Shown piece by piece: positions 8,121 to 16,515 of a DNA stretch of 42,142 nt. The notes beneath the pieces were generated by a model that ran no database searches, was not told the DNA's origin, and saw only the letters and a program-made list of their open reading frames with translations. Numbering within the stretch: position 1 is the first letter of the stretch; each line of letters begins with the position of its first letter. The DNA comes from an uncultured Eubacterium sp. (GTDB lineage Bacteria; Bacillota; Clostridia; Oscillospirales; CAG-272): contig UQUT01000015.1 in NCBI GenBank assembly GCA_900544285.1, forward strand, positions 1 to 42,142, in the 5' to 3' direction. A program made the position numbers and the translations under genes.

Positions 8121-9440
8121 TTATATTTCTATCGAATCCGGGTCGAGCTCGTCGGGATTGCGCTCCGGCGCGGAAATGTGTGCGGTGTCAATCAAATCGC
8201 CGATTTTTCCGTTTGTGCCGGATATCGCGCCGAGAACGGAAAGATATGTTCTGATAATCTCTCTCGGGGTCACAAGATCCTTTGCGACATTCCCGGAAAG
8301 GACTTTATAGAGGAATGCGCGCATTTCTTCGTCGGTTACCCCGGTTTCTCCGTAATACATTCCGTAAAGCACGGTGACGCGCTTTATGAGAGCGAGAAGC
8401 TCGTCCTCGGAAAGCTGCGCAAGCCTTATGACGGGTCCCGAAAGATTTGACGGAACAAAATTTTCAGACATTGCAAACGCCGTATCGGAAAGACGGGAGC
8501 GGAGCGCTTCATAGCTGAAAAGCCCGCGTCTGCCGTCTTCAAGGAATTGCGGTGTGCCGGCAAAAATAACGCCGAGTCCCTCTGCTTTTCCCTGCATTGT
8601 ATCATTATATATCGAAAGAATTTTTTCATAATTGTTTTCCCGGGAAATTCTGTTCGGTATCTTATAAAGGTTTACACATTCGTCAATGAGTATAATTAGT
8701 CCCTTATAGCCGATTTTCCTTGAAAACGAGGCGAGGAGCTTTATATAGTCATACCAGTTTGAATCGTCTATTATCGCCGTCACGCCGAGGGCTTGTCTTG
8801 CTTCGGTTCTCGTTTTGTATTCGCCGCGGAGCCAGCGCATACAGGCGCTTTCAAGCTCGCCGTCACCGCTTTCATAGGCTTTATAAAACGTCGATACTAC
8901 GCGGGCGAAGTCAAACGAGCCGATACCCGTTTCGAGCTCGCGCATAACGGCAAAGATCCGTTTTGAAACCTCTGAGGAAAACGCCTCGCCATCGACGGAA
9001 AATCCGTCTGCCGCAACGTCCTCCTTGACGGAAGATATCCATCTGACAATCACCTGCGAGAGCGCACCTCCGTCGCCGGAGGTTTTGGAGGACAGGTTTT
9101 TAATCAGCTCTCTGTACGTCGCAAGTCCCGCCCCGCCGGAAGCCGAAAGCCGTCTTTCAGGGGAGAGGTCTGCGTCGGCGCAGAGGAAGCCTTTTTCGCA
9201 GGCGTAGCTGCGCAGAAGCTGCAAAAGAAAGCTCTTTCCGCTGCCGTACCTGCCGATTACAAACCGCGTAAACGCACCGCCGTCGGCGACCGTGTCAAGG
9301 TCGCGGCAGAGGGAAAGAATTTCATTATCCCTGCCTATGACAATATACGCCGCGCCCGTCCTCGGAACAACGCCCGCCGAAAGGGACGAGAGCAGAGCCG
9401 AGAGAATTCTTTTCGGTATTTTTATATCGTTTTCGGGCAT
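8121..9440 (-). CDS. DUF2791-type P-loop ATPase (BrxC/BrxD-related ATP-binding protein)
   Basis: A 439-residue AAA-like ATPase. Walker A is GRYGSGKS (63-70) and Walker B GLIILIDE (247-254, Asp253/Glu254), followed by CVNLYKIPNR. A likely sensor stretch, GVIFAGTPQFLEDGRRGLFS, comes next, and the C-terminal helical part would be the lid. The N-terminal stretch RILSALLSSLSAGVVPR fits the DUF2791 (BREX-system ATP-binding) family. It overlaps the TerB-N gene (TAATG), so the two are translationally coupled and probably form a complex. Members of this family occur in BREX phage defence and beside TerB-N proteins; which role applies here is not known. Confidence 0.8.
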   Translation of the reverse strand: MPENDIKIPKRILSALLSSLSAGVVPRTGAAYIVIGRDNEILSLCRDLDTVADGGAFTRFVIGRYGSGKSFLLQLLRSYACEKGFLCADADLSPERRLSASGGAGLATYRELIKNLSSKTSGDGGALSQVIVRWISSVKEDVAADGFSVDGEAFSSEVSKRIFAVMRELETGIGSFDFARVVSTFYKAYESGDGELESACMRWLRGEYKTRTEARQALGVTAIIDDSNWYDYIKLLASFSRKIGYKGLIILIDECVNLYKIPNRISRENNYEKILSIYNDTMQGKAEGLGVIFAGTPQFLEDGRRGLFSYEALRSRLSDTAFAMSENFVPSNLSGPVIRLAQLSEDELLALIKRVTVLYGMYYGETGVTDEEMRAFLYKVLSGNVAKDLVTPREIIRTYLSVLGAISGTNGKIGDLIDTAHISAPERNPDELDPDSIEI

Positions 9441-11056
9441 TATTTATCCTCCTTATCTGTTATCCCGATGATGCCGAGAGCATATCTGACGTCGTCGAGG
9501 TAGTCATCGAGAATGGTGAAGTCATCATCTATGAGTATATCACCTGTTATGTCAAATGCGGTTTCGTTTATCAGCCTTGCGGCTTCTTCCGGCATTATCG
9601 AATGTTCTTTGCAGAAATTTTTCATTTCTCCGCAGACTGCCGCCGCGATCGCCTGCCTTATCGGGGTGTCAAGCGCCAGAAGTACAGTGCAGTATTCGTT
9701 GCCCGTCGCCGTGCAGGAAATCTCCGCTTTGCGCCGCGCCGCCTCGCCGCAAAGCGGCGAGGGAGGCGCGCTTTGCGCCGCATTTTCCGGTTCTTCCTCC
9801 GTTTCCGCTTCAAGCAGCATTGCCGTTTCCCAGGCGGATTTTTCAATGCGCATAGCGCGCCCGATATCGGCGGAGCCGGATTGGCGCGGCATATAATAGC
9901 GCATATAAGGGGCATCGTCATCCGAGGTTATGATCTTTTTCTTTGCGCGGCGGTCGGGATAGAAGCCGTCAAAATATTCCGCGATCGCGGTTCTGCATAT
10001 TTCGGGAAGCGACTGCACGGAATAGCGGGATTTGATCCCCATTGCGGCGCGAAGCTCGTTTTCGCATGCTTTGATGACAGCCGAGCAGAGCTGATGATAT
10101 TCTCTGCTTTTCCGCAGTGAGAGGGAAGTGATTTTGATTTTGTATTTTACGCCGACATATGCAACCGCTCCCGAAAAGCTGTCGCGCAGGTCATGCGAGA
10201 GAGCAAGAAATCCATCGGGTATGTCTCCGGAAAGAAACGCTTTTACGGCAAGCGTCGCCGACGCGGGAATGTGACTGTCATATTCCGCCCTGTGCTCCGC
10301 ATAAAAGCGGCTTTTTTTATAGTCACAGGATGAGAAGCGCGAAACGGATTCGGATGAAAACGCCCCGCTTTGCGGATCCTCGTAAAATTCGGGAAATGAC
10401 AGCTTCTGTATTGCCTCGCCGCAAAAATCAAAGACGAAGGCGGGCGGGGCTGTGTGCCGGATAAGACAGTAATCACAGAGCCATTCGCCGATGTATTTGT
10501 CAAGATAGGGATAGGTGTCTCTGTATGCTTTCCAAAGCCTCGCAATCATTTCCGCGCCCTTTTCGGCGGGGATTAGCTCCGGAAGGTTGATTATCTCATA
10601 AAGCAGGAGAAATATATAACTGCTGTCAACCGTAGGGTACTCTCCACTGCGGACGAGTTGCCTGAAATACAGATAAAAGTCAAGCTGGCTTTGCGAAAGC
10701 TGATCATATTGAGGGGTATACGCAAAAAATCTTTCGGGCGGGCAATGCTTTCTTTCGACGGAAAACAGTTTTGCGGCTTCCGAATGAAATTTTGAATAGA
10801 ACGAGAAATTTGCCGGCCAGGGCTCCAAGGTGACTTCCTTTATGAGCGAATGCTCGGGAGAATACGAAACGCTCTCTCTTGCCGGCGGAGACGGACGCTT
10901 TCCTACGGTCGGAACGGGTGCGCCCGCACCTTCCTCATCGCCCGTTTCAACTGTTACCGGGGAGATGTCGCTTTCCGGCTTTTTTATATACGTTCTCTTC
11001 GGAACAAGTTCGGACAAAGTCCAGAAATCATCGTTTCTATCGGTGTTTTTTGCCAT
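9440..11056 (-). CDS. TerB-N / TerB-C domain protein
   Basis: A 538-residue soluble protein. Residues 1-75 are a low-complexity acidic/proline-rich leader. About 78-285 match the TerB-N domain: YTPQYDQLSQSQLDFYLYFR, then SSYIFLLLYEIINLP and the DKYIGEWLCDYCLI segment. About 380-535 fit a TerB-C domain, ending FTILDDYLDDVRYALGIIG. An obvious central TerB domain was not seen. The start has GGAGGAGGG upstream. It heads a minus-strand unit with the DUF2791 ATPase. In the published comparative analysis of Ter systems, TerB-N/C proteins occur with ATPases and helicases in predicted stress or phage-response complexes; no helicase is present here. Domain identity rests on remembered motifs. Confidence 0.75.
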   Translation of the reverse strand: MAKNTDRNDDFWTLSELVPKRTYIKKPESDISPVTVETGDEEGAGAPVPTVGKRPSPPARESVSYSPEHSLIKEVTLEPWPANFSFYSKFHSEAAKLFSVERKHCPPERFFAYTPQYDQLSQSQLDFYLYFRQLVRSGEYPTVDSSYIFLLLYEIINLPELIPAEKGAEMIARLWKAYRDTYPYLDKYIGEWLCDYCLIRHTAPPAFVFDFCGEAIQKLSFPEFYEDPQSGAFSSESVSRFSSCDYKKSRFYAEHRAEYDSHIPASATLAVKAFLSGDIPDGFLALSHDLRDSFSGAVAYVGVKYKIKITSLSLRKSREYHQLCSAVIKACENELRAAMGIKSRYSVQSLPEICRTAIAEYFDGFYPDRRAKKKIITSDDDAPYMRYYMPRQSGSADIGRAMRIEKSAWETAMLLEAETEEEPENAAQSAPPSPLCGEAARRKAEISCTATGNEYCTVLLALDTPIRQAIAAAVCGEMKNFCKEHSIMPEEAARLINETAFDITGDILIDDDFTILDDYLDDVRYALGIIGITDKEDK

Positions 11057-11094
11057 AAGCGAAGCCCTCCTCCCATGTGTTTCTGTATCATATA

Positions 11095-11123
11095 ATTATA
11101 TCACGGAAAAGAAAGACTGTCAA
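11095..11123 (-). promoter_or_regulatory. Consensus promoter of the TerB-N/ATPase/beta-galactosidase unit
   Basis: On the minus strand TTGACA (11123-11118), 17 bp, TATAAT (11100-11095): a perfect sigma-A consensus. Such a strong promoter suggests steady high expression unless a repressor acts. It is divergent from the rbfA promoter. Confidence 0.85.
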
Positions 11124-11161
11124 TCACCTGCTCGTTTCTTTGTCATCTTTTCAAAAAAATC

Positions 11162-11191
11162 TTGTTATTTCGGCGGGAGTTGTGGTATAAT
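11162..11191 (+). promoter_or_regulatory. Promoter of rbfA
   Basis: TTGTTA (11162-11167), 18 bp and TATAAT (11186-11191) with an upstream TG three bases before the -10 region. The leader is about 38 nt. Confidence 0.65.
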
Positions 11192-11235
11192 GGTCTGTGT
11201 AAAAATATCGATTATTACCGAAGGGAATGATTATT

Positions 11236-11625
11236 ATGGCAGGATACAGAAGAGCGCGCGTAAATGACGAGGTCGGACGTGTGGTTGCGGAGGCGATACG
11301 CTCCGTGAAAGACCCGAGGGTCGCGGGCGAGCTTATAACCGTTACCCATTGCGACGTTTCAGGTGACCTGAAATATGCAAAGGTATATTTTTCCGTTCTC
11401 GGCGCGGATTCCGAAAAGATAAAAGAGATCAAAAAGGGGCTGTACAGCGCGGCGGGGTTTATCCGTCATATGGTTGCGGAAACGCTTAATATGCGCGCAA
11501 CGCCCGAATTCAATTTTGAATATGACGACGCGATAAAGCGCGGAGCGGATATTTTTGAGCTCCTCAAAAAAACAGGCGTTTCATCCGATGAAGAAAAGGA
11601 GGACGCAGGTGACGGCGAGCAATAA
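11236..11625 (+). CDS. rbfA: Ribosome-binding factor A
   Basis: A 129-residue KH-fold protein that binds the 30S subunit and helps late maturation of the 16S rRNA 5' end. The N-terminus MAGYRRARVNDEVGRVVAEA and the motif KYAKVYFSVLG are family hallmarks. The ATG at 11236 is preferred over 11227 because AAGGGA ends 9 nt before it, against 0 nt before the other. It starts the rbfA-nrnA-truB-acetyltransferase unit; in many Firmicutes the same genes follow nusA and infB, which are absent here. Confidence 0.93.
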   Translation: MAGYRRARVNDEVGRVVAEAIRSVKDPRVAGELITVTHCDVSGDLKYAKVYFSVLGADSEKIKEIKKGLYSAAGFIRHMVAETLNMRATPEFNFEYDDAIKRGADIFELLKKTGVSSDEEKEDAGDGEQ

Positions 11626-12589
11626 TATAACGATAAACGGCATACGCAAGGTTCTTGAAAGAAACGACAATTTCCTTATATTCATGCACGAAAATCCCGA
11701 TTCGGATACGATCGGTTCGGCGCTTGCGCTCGTGCTGACGCTCCGCTCAGTCGGAAAGAAAGCATATATGGTCTGTTGCGATAAGATTCCGCAGTCACTT
11801 ATGTTTCTGACAGAGGGCAAGCGGTTTTTCGGAATCGAGGATCTGCCCGCGGACTTCACGCCGAAATTCCTGATTTCCGTCGACATTGCCTCGCCCAATC
11901 AGCTCGGAAAATATCATTATCTTGCGGCGAAAATAGACCTTGCCCTTGACCACCATTCGTGTCATGACGATCTCGCGATTTACAGGTTCGTTGACCCTGA
12001 GGCGGGCGCCTGCGCTGAGATAGTATACAGAGTTATAAACAGGATGATACAGGGCAAGATACCGGAAAGAACGGCGTCGCTGCTTTATGCCGCGCTTGCC
12101 GCCGATACGGGCGGCTTCCGCTATGCGAACACAACGCCTTATACCCACAAGATTGCGGCGAAATTGATTGAATGCGGCGCAAACCATTTTCAGATATGCC
12201 GCAATCTTTTTGAAATGAAAAGCAAGACCGCCCTCGCGGCGGAGGCATTTGCCATGGAGCATGTGAAATATCTCTGCGGCGGCAAGATTTCGTATGTTAA
12301 GATTACGGAAGCGGACAAGGCGAGGGGCGGCTTTGAGGACGAGGACACATATGACGTGATAAACGTTATCAGACGTGCGGAGGGCGTAAAGGTCGCTCTG
12401 CTTGCAAGAGAAAGAACGCCCGGCGTTTTCAAAATATCGACAAGGTCGACGGGCGATATCGACATGGCAAGAATCTGCGCGATGTTCGGTGGCGGAGGAC
12501 ACGTCGGCGCGGCGGGGTGTAGCGTTCCGGCGGATGAGGTCGACGGTGCGATAGAAAAAATAATTAAGGAGTGCGGCTTTGAAAAATGA
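11609..12589 (+). CDS. nrnA: DHH/DHHA1 phosphoesterase, NrnA type
   Basis: A 326-residue bifunctional nanoRNase / pAp phosphatase-type enzyme. The DHH domain has HENPDSDTIGSA (His27, Asp31, Asp33) and LALDHHSCHDD, which bind two metal ions; the C-terminal DHHA1 domain has GGGGHVGAAG. It is expected to degrade 2-5 nt RNAs and 3'-phosphoadenosine 5'-phosphate. The GTG at 11609 is chosen because AAAGGAGG lies 6 nt upstream; the in-frame start at 11555 has no binding site. It overlaps rbfA by 17 bp, so translation is coupled. Confidence 0.9.
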   Translation: MTASNNITINGIRKVLERNDNFLIFMHENPDSDTIGSALALVLTLRSVGKKAYMVCCDKIPQSLMFLTEGKRFFGIEDLPADFTPKFLISVDIASPNQLGKYHYLAAKIDLALDHHSCHDDLAIYRFVDPEAGACAEIVYRVINRMIQGKIPERTASLLYAALAADTGGFRYANTTPYTHKIAAKLIECGANHFQICRNLFEMKSKTALAAEAFAMEHVKYLCGGKISYVKITEADKARGGFEDEDTYDVINVIRRAEGVKVALLARERTPGVFKISTRSTGDIDMARICAMFGGGGHVGAAGCSVPADEVDGAIEKIIKECGFEK

Positions 12590-13481
12590 AATACCGAAGG
12601 GAGGCGTCCTGCTGCTGTATAAGCCGGGCGGAATAACCTCCCATGACGCGGTGGCAAAGGTTCGCCGTCTCTATGGAACCCGTAGCGTCGGGCATACCGG
12701 CACCCTTGACCCGATGGCAACGGGACTGCTTATAATGCTTGTCGGCAGAGCCGTAAAGGCTTCCGACTATGTCATCGCGCAGGACAAGATATACGATGCG
12801 GAGATGAAGCTCGGTATCATGACAGACACGGCAGATATAACAGGGAACATCTTGTCCCGAAGCGACGATATCCCGCCGAGAGATGAAGTCATTTCCGCAG
12901 CGAAGAGCTTTGTCGGCAGATATATGCAGGTTCCGCCTATGTACAGCGCGATAAAGGTCGACGGGAAAAAGCTTTATGAGCTTGCCCGCGAGGGAAAAAC
13001 CGTTGAGCTCGAACCGAGGGAGCTTTTCATATCGTCTATCGACATCGAAGGCGAGGACGACACATACAGAATGAGAGTTGCCTGCTCGAAGGGGACCTAC
13101 ATACGCACGCTCTGCGAGGACATCGGCAAGAAGCTCGGTTGCGGCGCGACTATGAGCGCGCTTTGCAGGTATTCGTCCGGCAATTTCACAATTGACGACG
13201 CGCTGACGCCCGATGAGCTTGAAGTCCTCTCTCCTGAGGAGCGGACGGCTCGCCTTATCCCCGCGGAAAACCTTTTTCCGGATCTTGAAAGCGTCACGCT
13301 GCCCGATTTTTATGCAAGGCTTTGCCTTTCGGGCTGTGAGATATATCAAAAGAAAATCGGCACGCGCTTTGATACGGGCGAGCGAGTGAAGGTTTATACA
13401 AAGGACGGCTTTGTCGGCGTCGGCGAGGTAAAGGATTATCCGGATGGCACGGCGATAAAGCTGTTTATGAGGGTTGTCTGA
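12579..13481 (+). CDS. truB: tRNA pseudouridine-55 synthase
   Basis: A 300-residue enzyme that makes pseudouridine 55 in the T-loop of nearly all tRNAs. The catalytic Asp44 lies in GHTGTLDPMATGL, and YKPGGITSHD is the conserved N-terminal motif. Later motifs CSKGTYIRTLCED and the C-terminal PUA-like part (about 240-300) are present. The start is a TTG at 12579 with AAGGAG 7 nt upstream; it overlaps nrnA by 11 bp, and no in-frame ATG is near. Confidence 0.95.
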   Translation: MKNEIPKGGVLLLYKPGGITSHDAVAKVRRLYGTRSVGHTGTLDPMATGLLIMLVGRAVKASDYVIAQDKIYDAEMKLGIMTDTADITGNILSRSDDIPPRDEVISAAKSFVGRYMQVPPMYSAIKVDGKKLYELAREGKTVELEPRELFISSIDIEGEDDTYRMRVACSKGTYIRTLCEDIGKKLGCGATMSALCRYSSGNFTIDDALTPDELEVLSPEERTARLIPAENLFPDLESVTLPDFYARLCLSGCEIYQKKIGTRFDTGERVKVYTKDGFVGVGEVKDYPDGTAIKLFMRVV

Positions 13482-13491
13482 AGGAGAAAAA

Positions 13492-14016
13492 ATGATAGGA
13501 CTTGAAGGAAAAACGCTCCGCTCGGAGCGGCTTTCGTATCGCCTTATGCGAGACAGCGACAGTAGCGCGCTACGCCGTATCCTCTCGTCTCCGGAGGTGT
13601 CGCGCCCCGCGGGGTTTCTTCCCGCGAAGAGCGGCGAAGAGTTTTCCCGTTTCTTTGAGGAAATAACAATGTATAAGACCTGCGTCGCGGTGCTTTCGGG
13701 CGACGCGCTCGTCGGCTATGTTCATGTCGGAAAATACAGGGTCGATTCTCCCGCGTTTGAGGGGAAATCCTGCGTCGGACTCGGCTTTGCCTTCGGACGC
13801 GAGTATTGGGACAAGGGCTATGCGACGGAGGCGGTGAAAACAGTCACCGGGTATCTTCTTTCGCGCTTTGACTGCTGCTTCGCCGACTGTTTTGTCGAAA
13901 ACGTCGCCTCTGCCCGCGTAATAGAAAAGTGCGGGTATAAGTATATGGAAGATTACACGATGTTTTTTGAAGCGCTCGGAGAGGAACACACCTGTCACAG
14001 TTATTTTCATATGTAA
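13492..14016 (+). CDS. GNAT family acetyltransferase (RimJ/RimL-like)
   Basis: A 174-residue single-domain N-acetyltransferase. The layout matches the RimJ/RimL subgroup: TLRSERLSYRLMRDSD at the N-terminus, the acetyl-CoA binding region GLGFAFGREYWDKGYATEAV (about 95-115), and the C-terminal NVASARVIEKCGYKYME. The substrate is not known; relatives modify ribosomal proteins or small amines. The ATG at 13492 has GAAGGAG 6 nt upstream and follows truB by 10 bp, so it is the last gene of that unit. Confidence 0.88.
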   Translation: MIGLEGKTLRSERLSYRLMRDSDSSALRRILSSPEVSRPAGFLPAKSGEEFSRFFEEITMYKTCVAVLSGDALVGYVHVGKYRVDSPAFEGKSCVGLGFAFGREYWDKGYATEAVKTVTGYLLSRFDCCFADCFVENVASARVIEKCGYKYMEDYTMFFEALGEEHTCHSYFHM

Positions 14017-14018
14017 AG

Positions 14019-14047
14019 AAAATCCTCCTCAGACGGGAGGATTTTTT
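14019..14047. terminator. Bidirectional terminator between the acetyltransferase and the gerAB-like gene
   Basis: A 10-bp stem (AAAATCCTCC against GGAGGATTTT) with a 7-nt loop and T-run. The stop codon of the minus-strand gerAB-like gene (14031-14029) lies in the loop. Confidence 0.85.
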
Positions 14048-14838
14048 GCTATTACGGCGAAGGAGACAAATACAAATGAGGCGAAGGCGACCGTTGGCAG
14101 ACAGCCGTTTTTTTCTTTGCACAGGCGGACGGCGGAGAAAAAGTCGACGGAAAGCCGCACGAGAAAAAGCGTCCAGAAAAAGACGGATATAAGTCCGTTT
14201 TTTGAGCTCTCGGCGGCGGAAAACGGGATATAGAGAAGCGTTCCGAGAAGCGCACCGACCATGGATGACAGAAGCGGCTCAAGTCCTTTCTTTTCCGCGG
14301 AAAGTGAGGGCGATGGGTCGCTTTCCGTTTCGCACACCTCGGCGCAGAGCAGCAGCGGGGCGGAGGGGAAAAAGAGCGGGGAAAGAGACCCCCCGGAAAA
14401 GAGCGAAAGCGACACCTTCATATACGGAACGGAGGTCAGCAGAACGACGGCAAAGATATACGGCGCAAGCTCCGCAAGCCTGCCGACGAGCTTTATTCTG
14501 TACGCGATGAAAAGCGCTATCGCGACGAGTGAAAATGTAAACGCGAGCGGCGGCACGCCGCTTTTGTCGACAGATGAGAAGAGATAAAGCGAGAAAATGT
14601 CACATGACGCCGTCACAGCGGAACAGATGGCGAGGAGCGTGCGGAACGATTGCGAGGAGAAAAGCGGCTTTCCGCTCTGTTTTATCATAAATGCCACGCC
14701 CGAAAACAGCGACCATAGCAGAAACGCAAATACCATATACGAAATTCCCCTCGTGCGGAAAACATAAAATCCCGAAAGAATATATGCGGCGGAGAGGAAG
14801 ATAAGTTGGCGGGACGTAAGCCCCCTTGAAAGTGTCAT
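14029..14838 (-). CDS. Short GerAB-like membrane protein (spore germination permease related)
   Basis: A 269-residue protein with about seven hydrophobic helices. The first residues, GLTSRQLIFLSAAYILSG, resemble the start of GerAB germinant-receptor subunits, which belong to the amino acid/polyamine/organocation transporter superfamily. GerAB proteins are usually about 360 residues with 10 or more helices, so this one is short or reduced. It overlaps gerAA by ATGA, which fits the gerA-gerB order. A low-complexity stretch (about 180-205, Ser/Pro/Glu rich) sits where two helices would be expected. No lipoprotein GerAC gene follows. The assignment rests mostly on position and N-terminus; a diverged unrelated membrane protein is possible. 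Confidence 0.55.
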   Translation of the reverse strand: MTLSRGLTSRQLIFLSAAYILSGFYVFRTRGISYMVFAFLLWSLFSGVAFMIKQSGKPLFSSQSFRTLLAICSAVTASCDIFSLYLFSSVDKSGVPPLAFTFSLVAIALFIAYRIKLVGRLAELAPYIFAVVLLTSVPYMKVSLSLFSGGSLSPLFFPSAPLLLCAEVCETESDPSPSLSAEKKGLEPLLSSMVGALLGTLLYIPFSAAESSKNGLISVFFWTLFLVRLSVDFFSAVRLCKEKNGCLPTVAFASFVFVSFAVIAKNPPV

Positions 14839-16277
14839 TTCTCTTTCTCCTTTCCAGTCCTTTTTATGCGTTTTCCCGTTATTGAAGCGGGGACGGTCTT
14901 CATCTGCGGGATTGAGGTCATTATGGGAAAATCGCGCATGCCCTCAGGCGAAATCGGCGCGATGGGCGAAAGATACGGCACGCCGAAGGAGCTCTTTCCC
15001 GCAAGGAAAAGCACCCCGCAGACAAATCCGATGAAAAATCCGTAAAGCCCGAAAAAGCCCGCGAGAAGAATCATTATCGATCTGTAAATGACGGAGGGGT
15101 TCATATAAGGCGGGACGATGAAATTGCAGAGCGCGGCGAGCGCAACGATTATCAGCACGGACGAGGACGCAATTCCCGCCTCGATTGCGCTGTCGCCGAG
15201 AAGAAGCGCGCCGACAAGTCCGACAGCCGAACCGACAGCCTTCGGCATTCGCAGTCCGACCTCGCGCACGAGCTCAAACAGGAGAAAAACGACGATGACC
15301 TCCGAAAAAATCGTTGTCGCAAGCCCCTCTCTCGACTTGTTTATTACGTCCAGCGTAGCCGGCGGAACCATGTATTCGTGATGGGTGAGAATTGCCGTAA
15401 ACACAGCGGGCAGCCAGACGGATATTGCCATTGCCGCAAGGCGCAGGAGACGCACAAAGCTCGCGTACCAGGGGCTTTTCGCATAGTCCTCCGTGACCTG
15501 AAAGCCCTCGCAGAAAAGATAGGGCACTGTCAGCACGACGGGCGAACCGTCAACAATTATCGCAACGCGGCCTTCCGCCAGCTTTGCGGCGACTTTGTCC
15601 GGTCGCTCGGAATTGCCGACCGTCGGGAAAAGCGCATACTTCCCGTCCTGAATACAGATTTCGACTGTGCCGGAGTCTGTGACTGTCGCGACGTCGATGT
15701 TTTCAATCCGCCGTATCACCTCCGCGACAAGGCTTTCCCGCGCGATTCCTTCCATATACATTATCGCAACGTCCGTTTTTGATTCCGTTCCGACTGAAAA
15801 ATTCAGCTTTTTGAGTTTTGCCGTGTGCAGGCGGCGACGGATGAGCATGGCATTTGACTCGCCGTTTTCGGTAAAGCCTTCGTGCGGTCCTCTTATGACG
15901 TTTTCCGTGTCCGGCTCATTTCCGGAGCGCCCCTCTTCGTTCTTTGTGCCGACGGAAAGCGCATGACAGGATGAGCCGTCATACATAAGAACGGCGGAGC
16001 CGGCAAGCAGCTTTTCTTCGGCTTCGTCCTCGCTTTTCAGGGTCGACAGGGAAGCGGAGGCGATCGAGCTTTCAACGGAGAAAATTTTCCCCTCGCGACC
16101 GTATGCGGCGGAGAGCGGGTCGATGACCTGATCCGCTATCATGTTTTTTGAGCAGAAGTTCGATATATAAAAAATGCAGATCCGCAGTTTTCCGTAACAC
16201 AGCTCGCGCACGGAAAGGTCGGACATTTTTTCAAACCGACGGCGGAACGATTCTTTTTTGCTTTCGTAGATATCCAT
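14835..16277 (-). CDS. gerAA: GerA family spore germination protein (GerAA type)
   Basis: A 480-residue germinant-receptor A subunit for the spore inner membrane. The N-terminal soluble part (about 1-250) has DLSVRELCYGKLRICIFYIS and the family motif EGRVAIIVDGSPVVLTVPYL (about 220-240). The C-terminal part has four or five membrane helices with PATLDVINKSREG and FELVREVGLRMPKAVGSAV between them, and a basic tail. The start is taken at 16277 (MDIYESKK); a longer frame to 16586 crosses the rplS promoter and is rejected. The binding site (AAGG) is modest. The length matches the family. Its presence indicates an endospore former. No clear sigma-G promoter could be called. Confidence 0.92.
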   Translation of the reverse strand: MDIYESKKESFRRRFEKMSDLSVRELCYGKLRICIFYISNFCSKNMIADQVIDPLSAAYGREGKIFSVESSIASASLSTLKSEDEAEEKLLAGSAVLMYDGSSCHALSVGTKNEEGRSGNEPDTENVIRGPHEGFTENGESNAMLIRRRLHTAKLKKLNFSVGTESKTDVAIMYMEGIARESLVAEVIRRIENIDVATVTDSGTVEICIQDGKYALFPTVGNSERPDKVAAKLAEGRVAIIVDGSPVVLTVPYLFCEGFQVTEDYAKSPWYASFVRLLRLAAMAISVWLPAVFTAILTHHEYMVPPATLDVINKSREGLATTIFSEVIVVFLLFELVREVGLRMPKAVGSAVGLVGALLLGDSAIEAGIASSSVLIIVALAALCNFIVPPYMNPSVIYRSIMILLAGFFGLYGFFIGFVCGVLFLAGKSSFGVPYLSPIAPISPEGMRDFPIMTSIPQMKTVPASITGKRIKRTGKEKEK

Positions 16278-16407
16278 AAATACCTTTTTTATTTTTATTA
16301 TCTGTCGCGGAGCGAAAAATATGGTCGGGAAATTTTGCTTTCGCACGGCAGGCGTTTTGTGACTGCCGAAAAACTTAAAAAAGTAAATAAAAAATTTCAA
16401 AAAACTA

Positions 16408-16436
16408 TTGCAATTATCAAAAAAGGCTGATATAAT
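16408..16436 (+). promoter_or_regulatory. Promoter of rplS
   Basis: TTGCAA (16408-16413), 17 bp and TATAAT (16431-16436). Transcription should start near 16443, leaving a leader of about 73 nt. Confidence 0.85.
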
Positions 16437-16456
16437 GGTAAAGCTGTATTGCAAAT

Positions 16457-16490
16457 GGGGCGGTCCGCTGCATGCTCGCATGAACGCTCT
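16457..16490 (+). promoter_or_regulatory. Structured rplS leader, possible L19 autoregulation site
   Basis: Bases 57-62 (GGGGCG) can pair with 85-90 (CGCTCT) through two G-U pairs, enclosing an inner hairpin CATG-CTCG-CATG (71-82), all relative to 16400. An L19 leader motif is known in some Firmicutes, but this match is by shape only. Confidence 0.35.
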
Positions 16491-16515
16491 GTAATTCAAA
16501 AGGAGGAAAAAAGCA

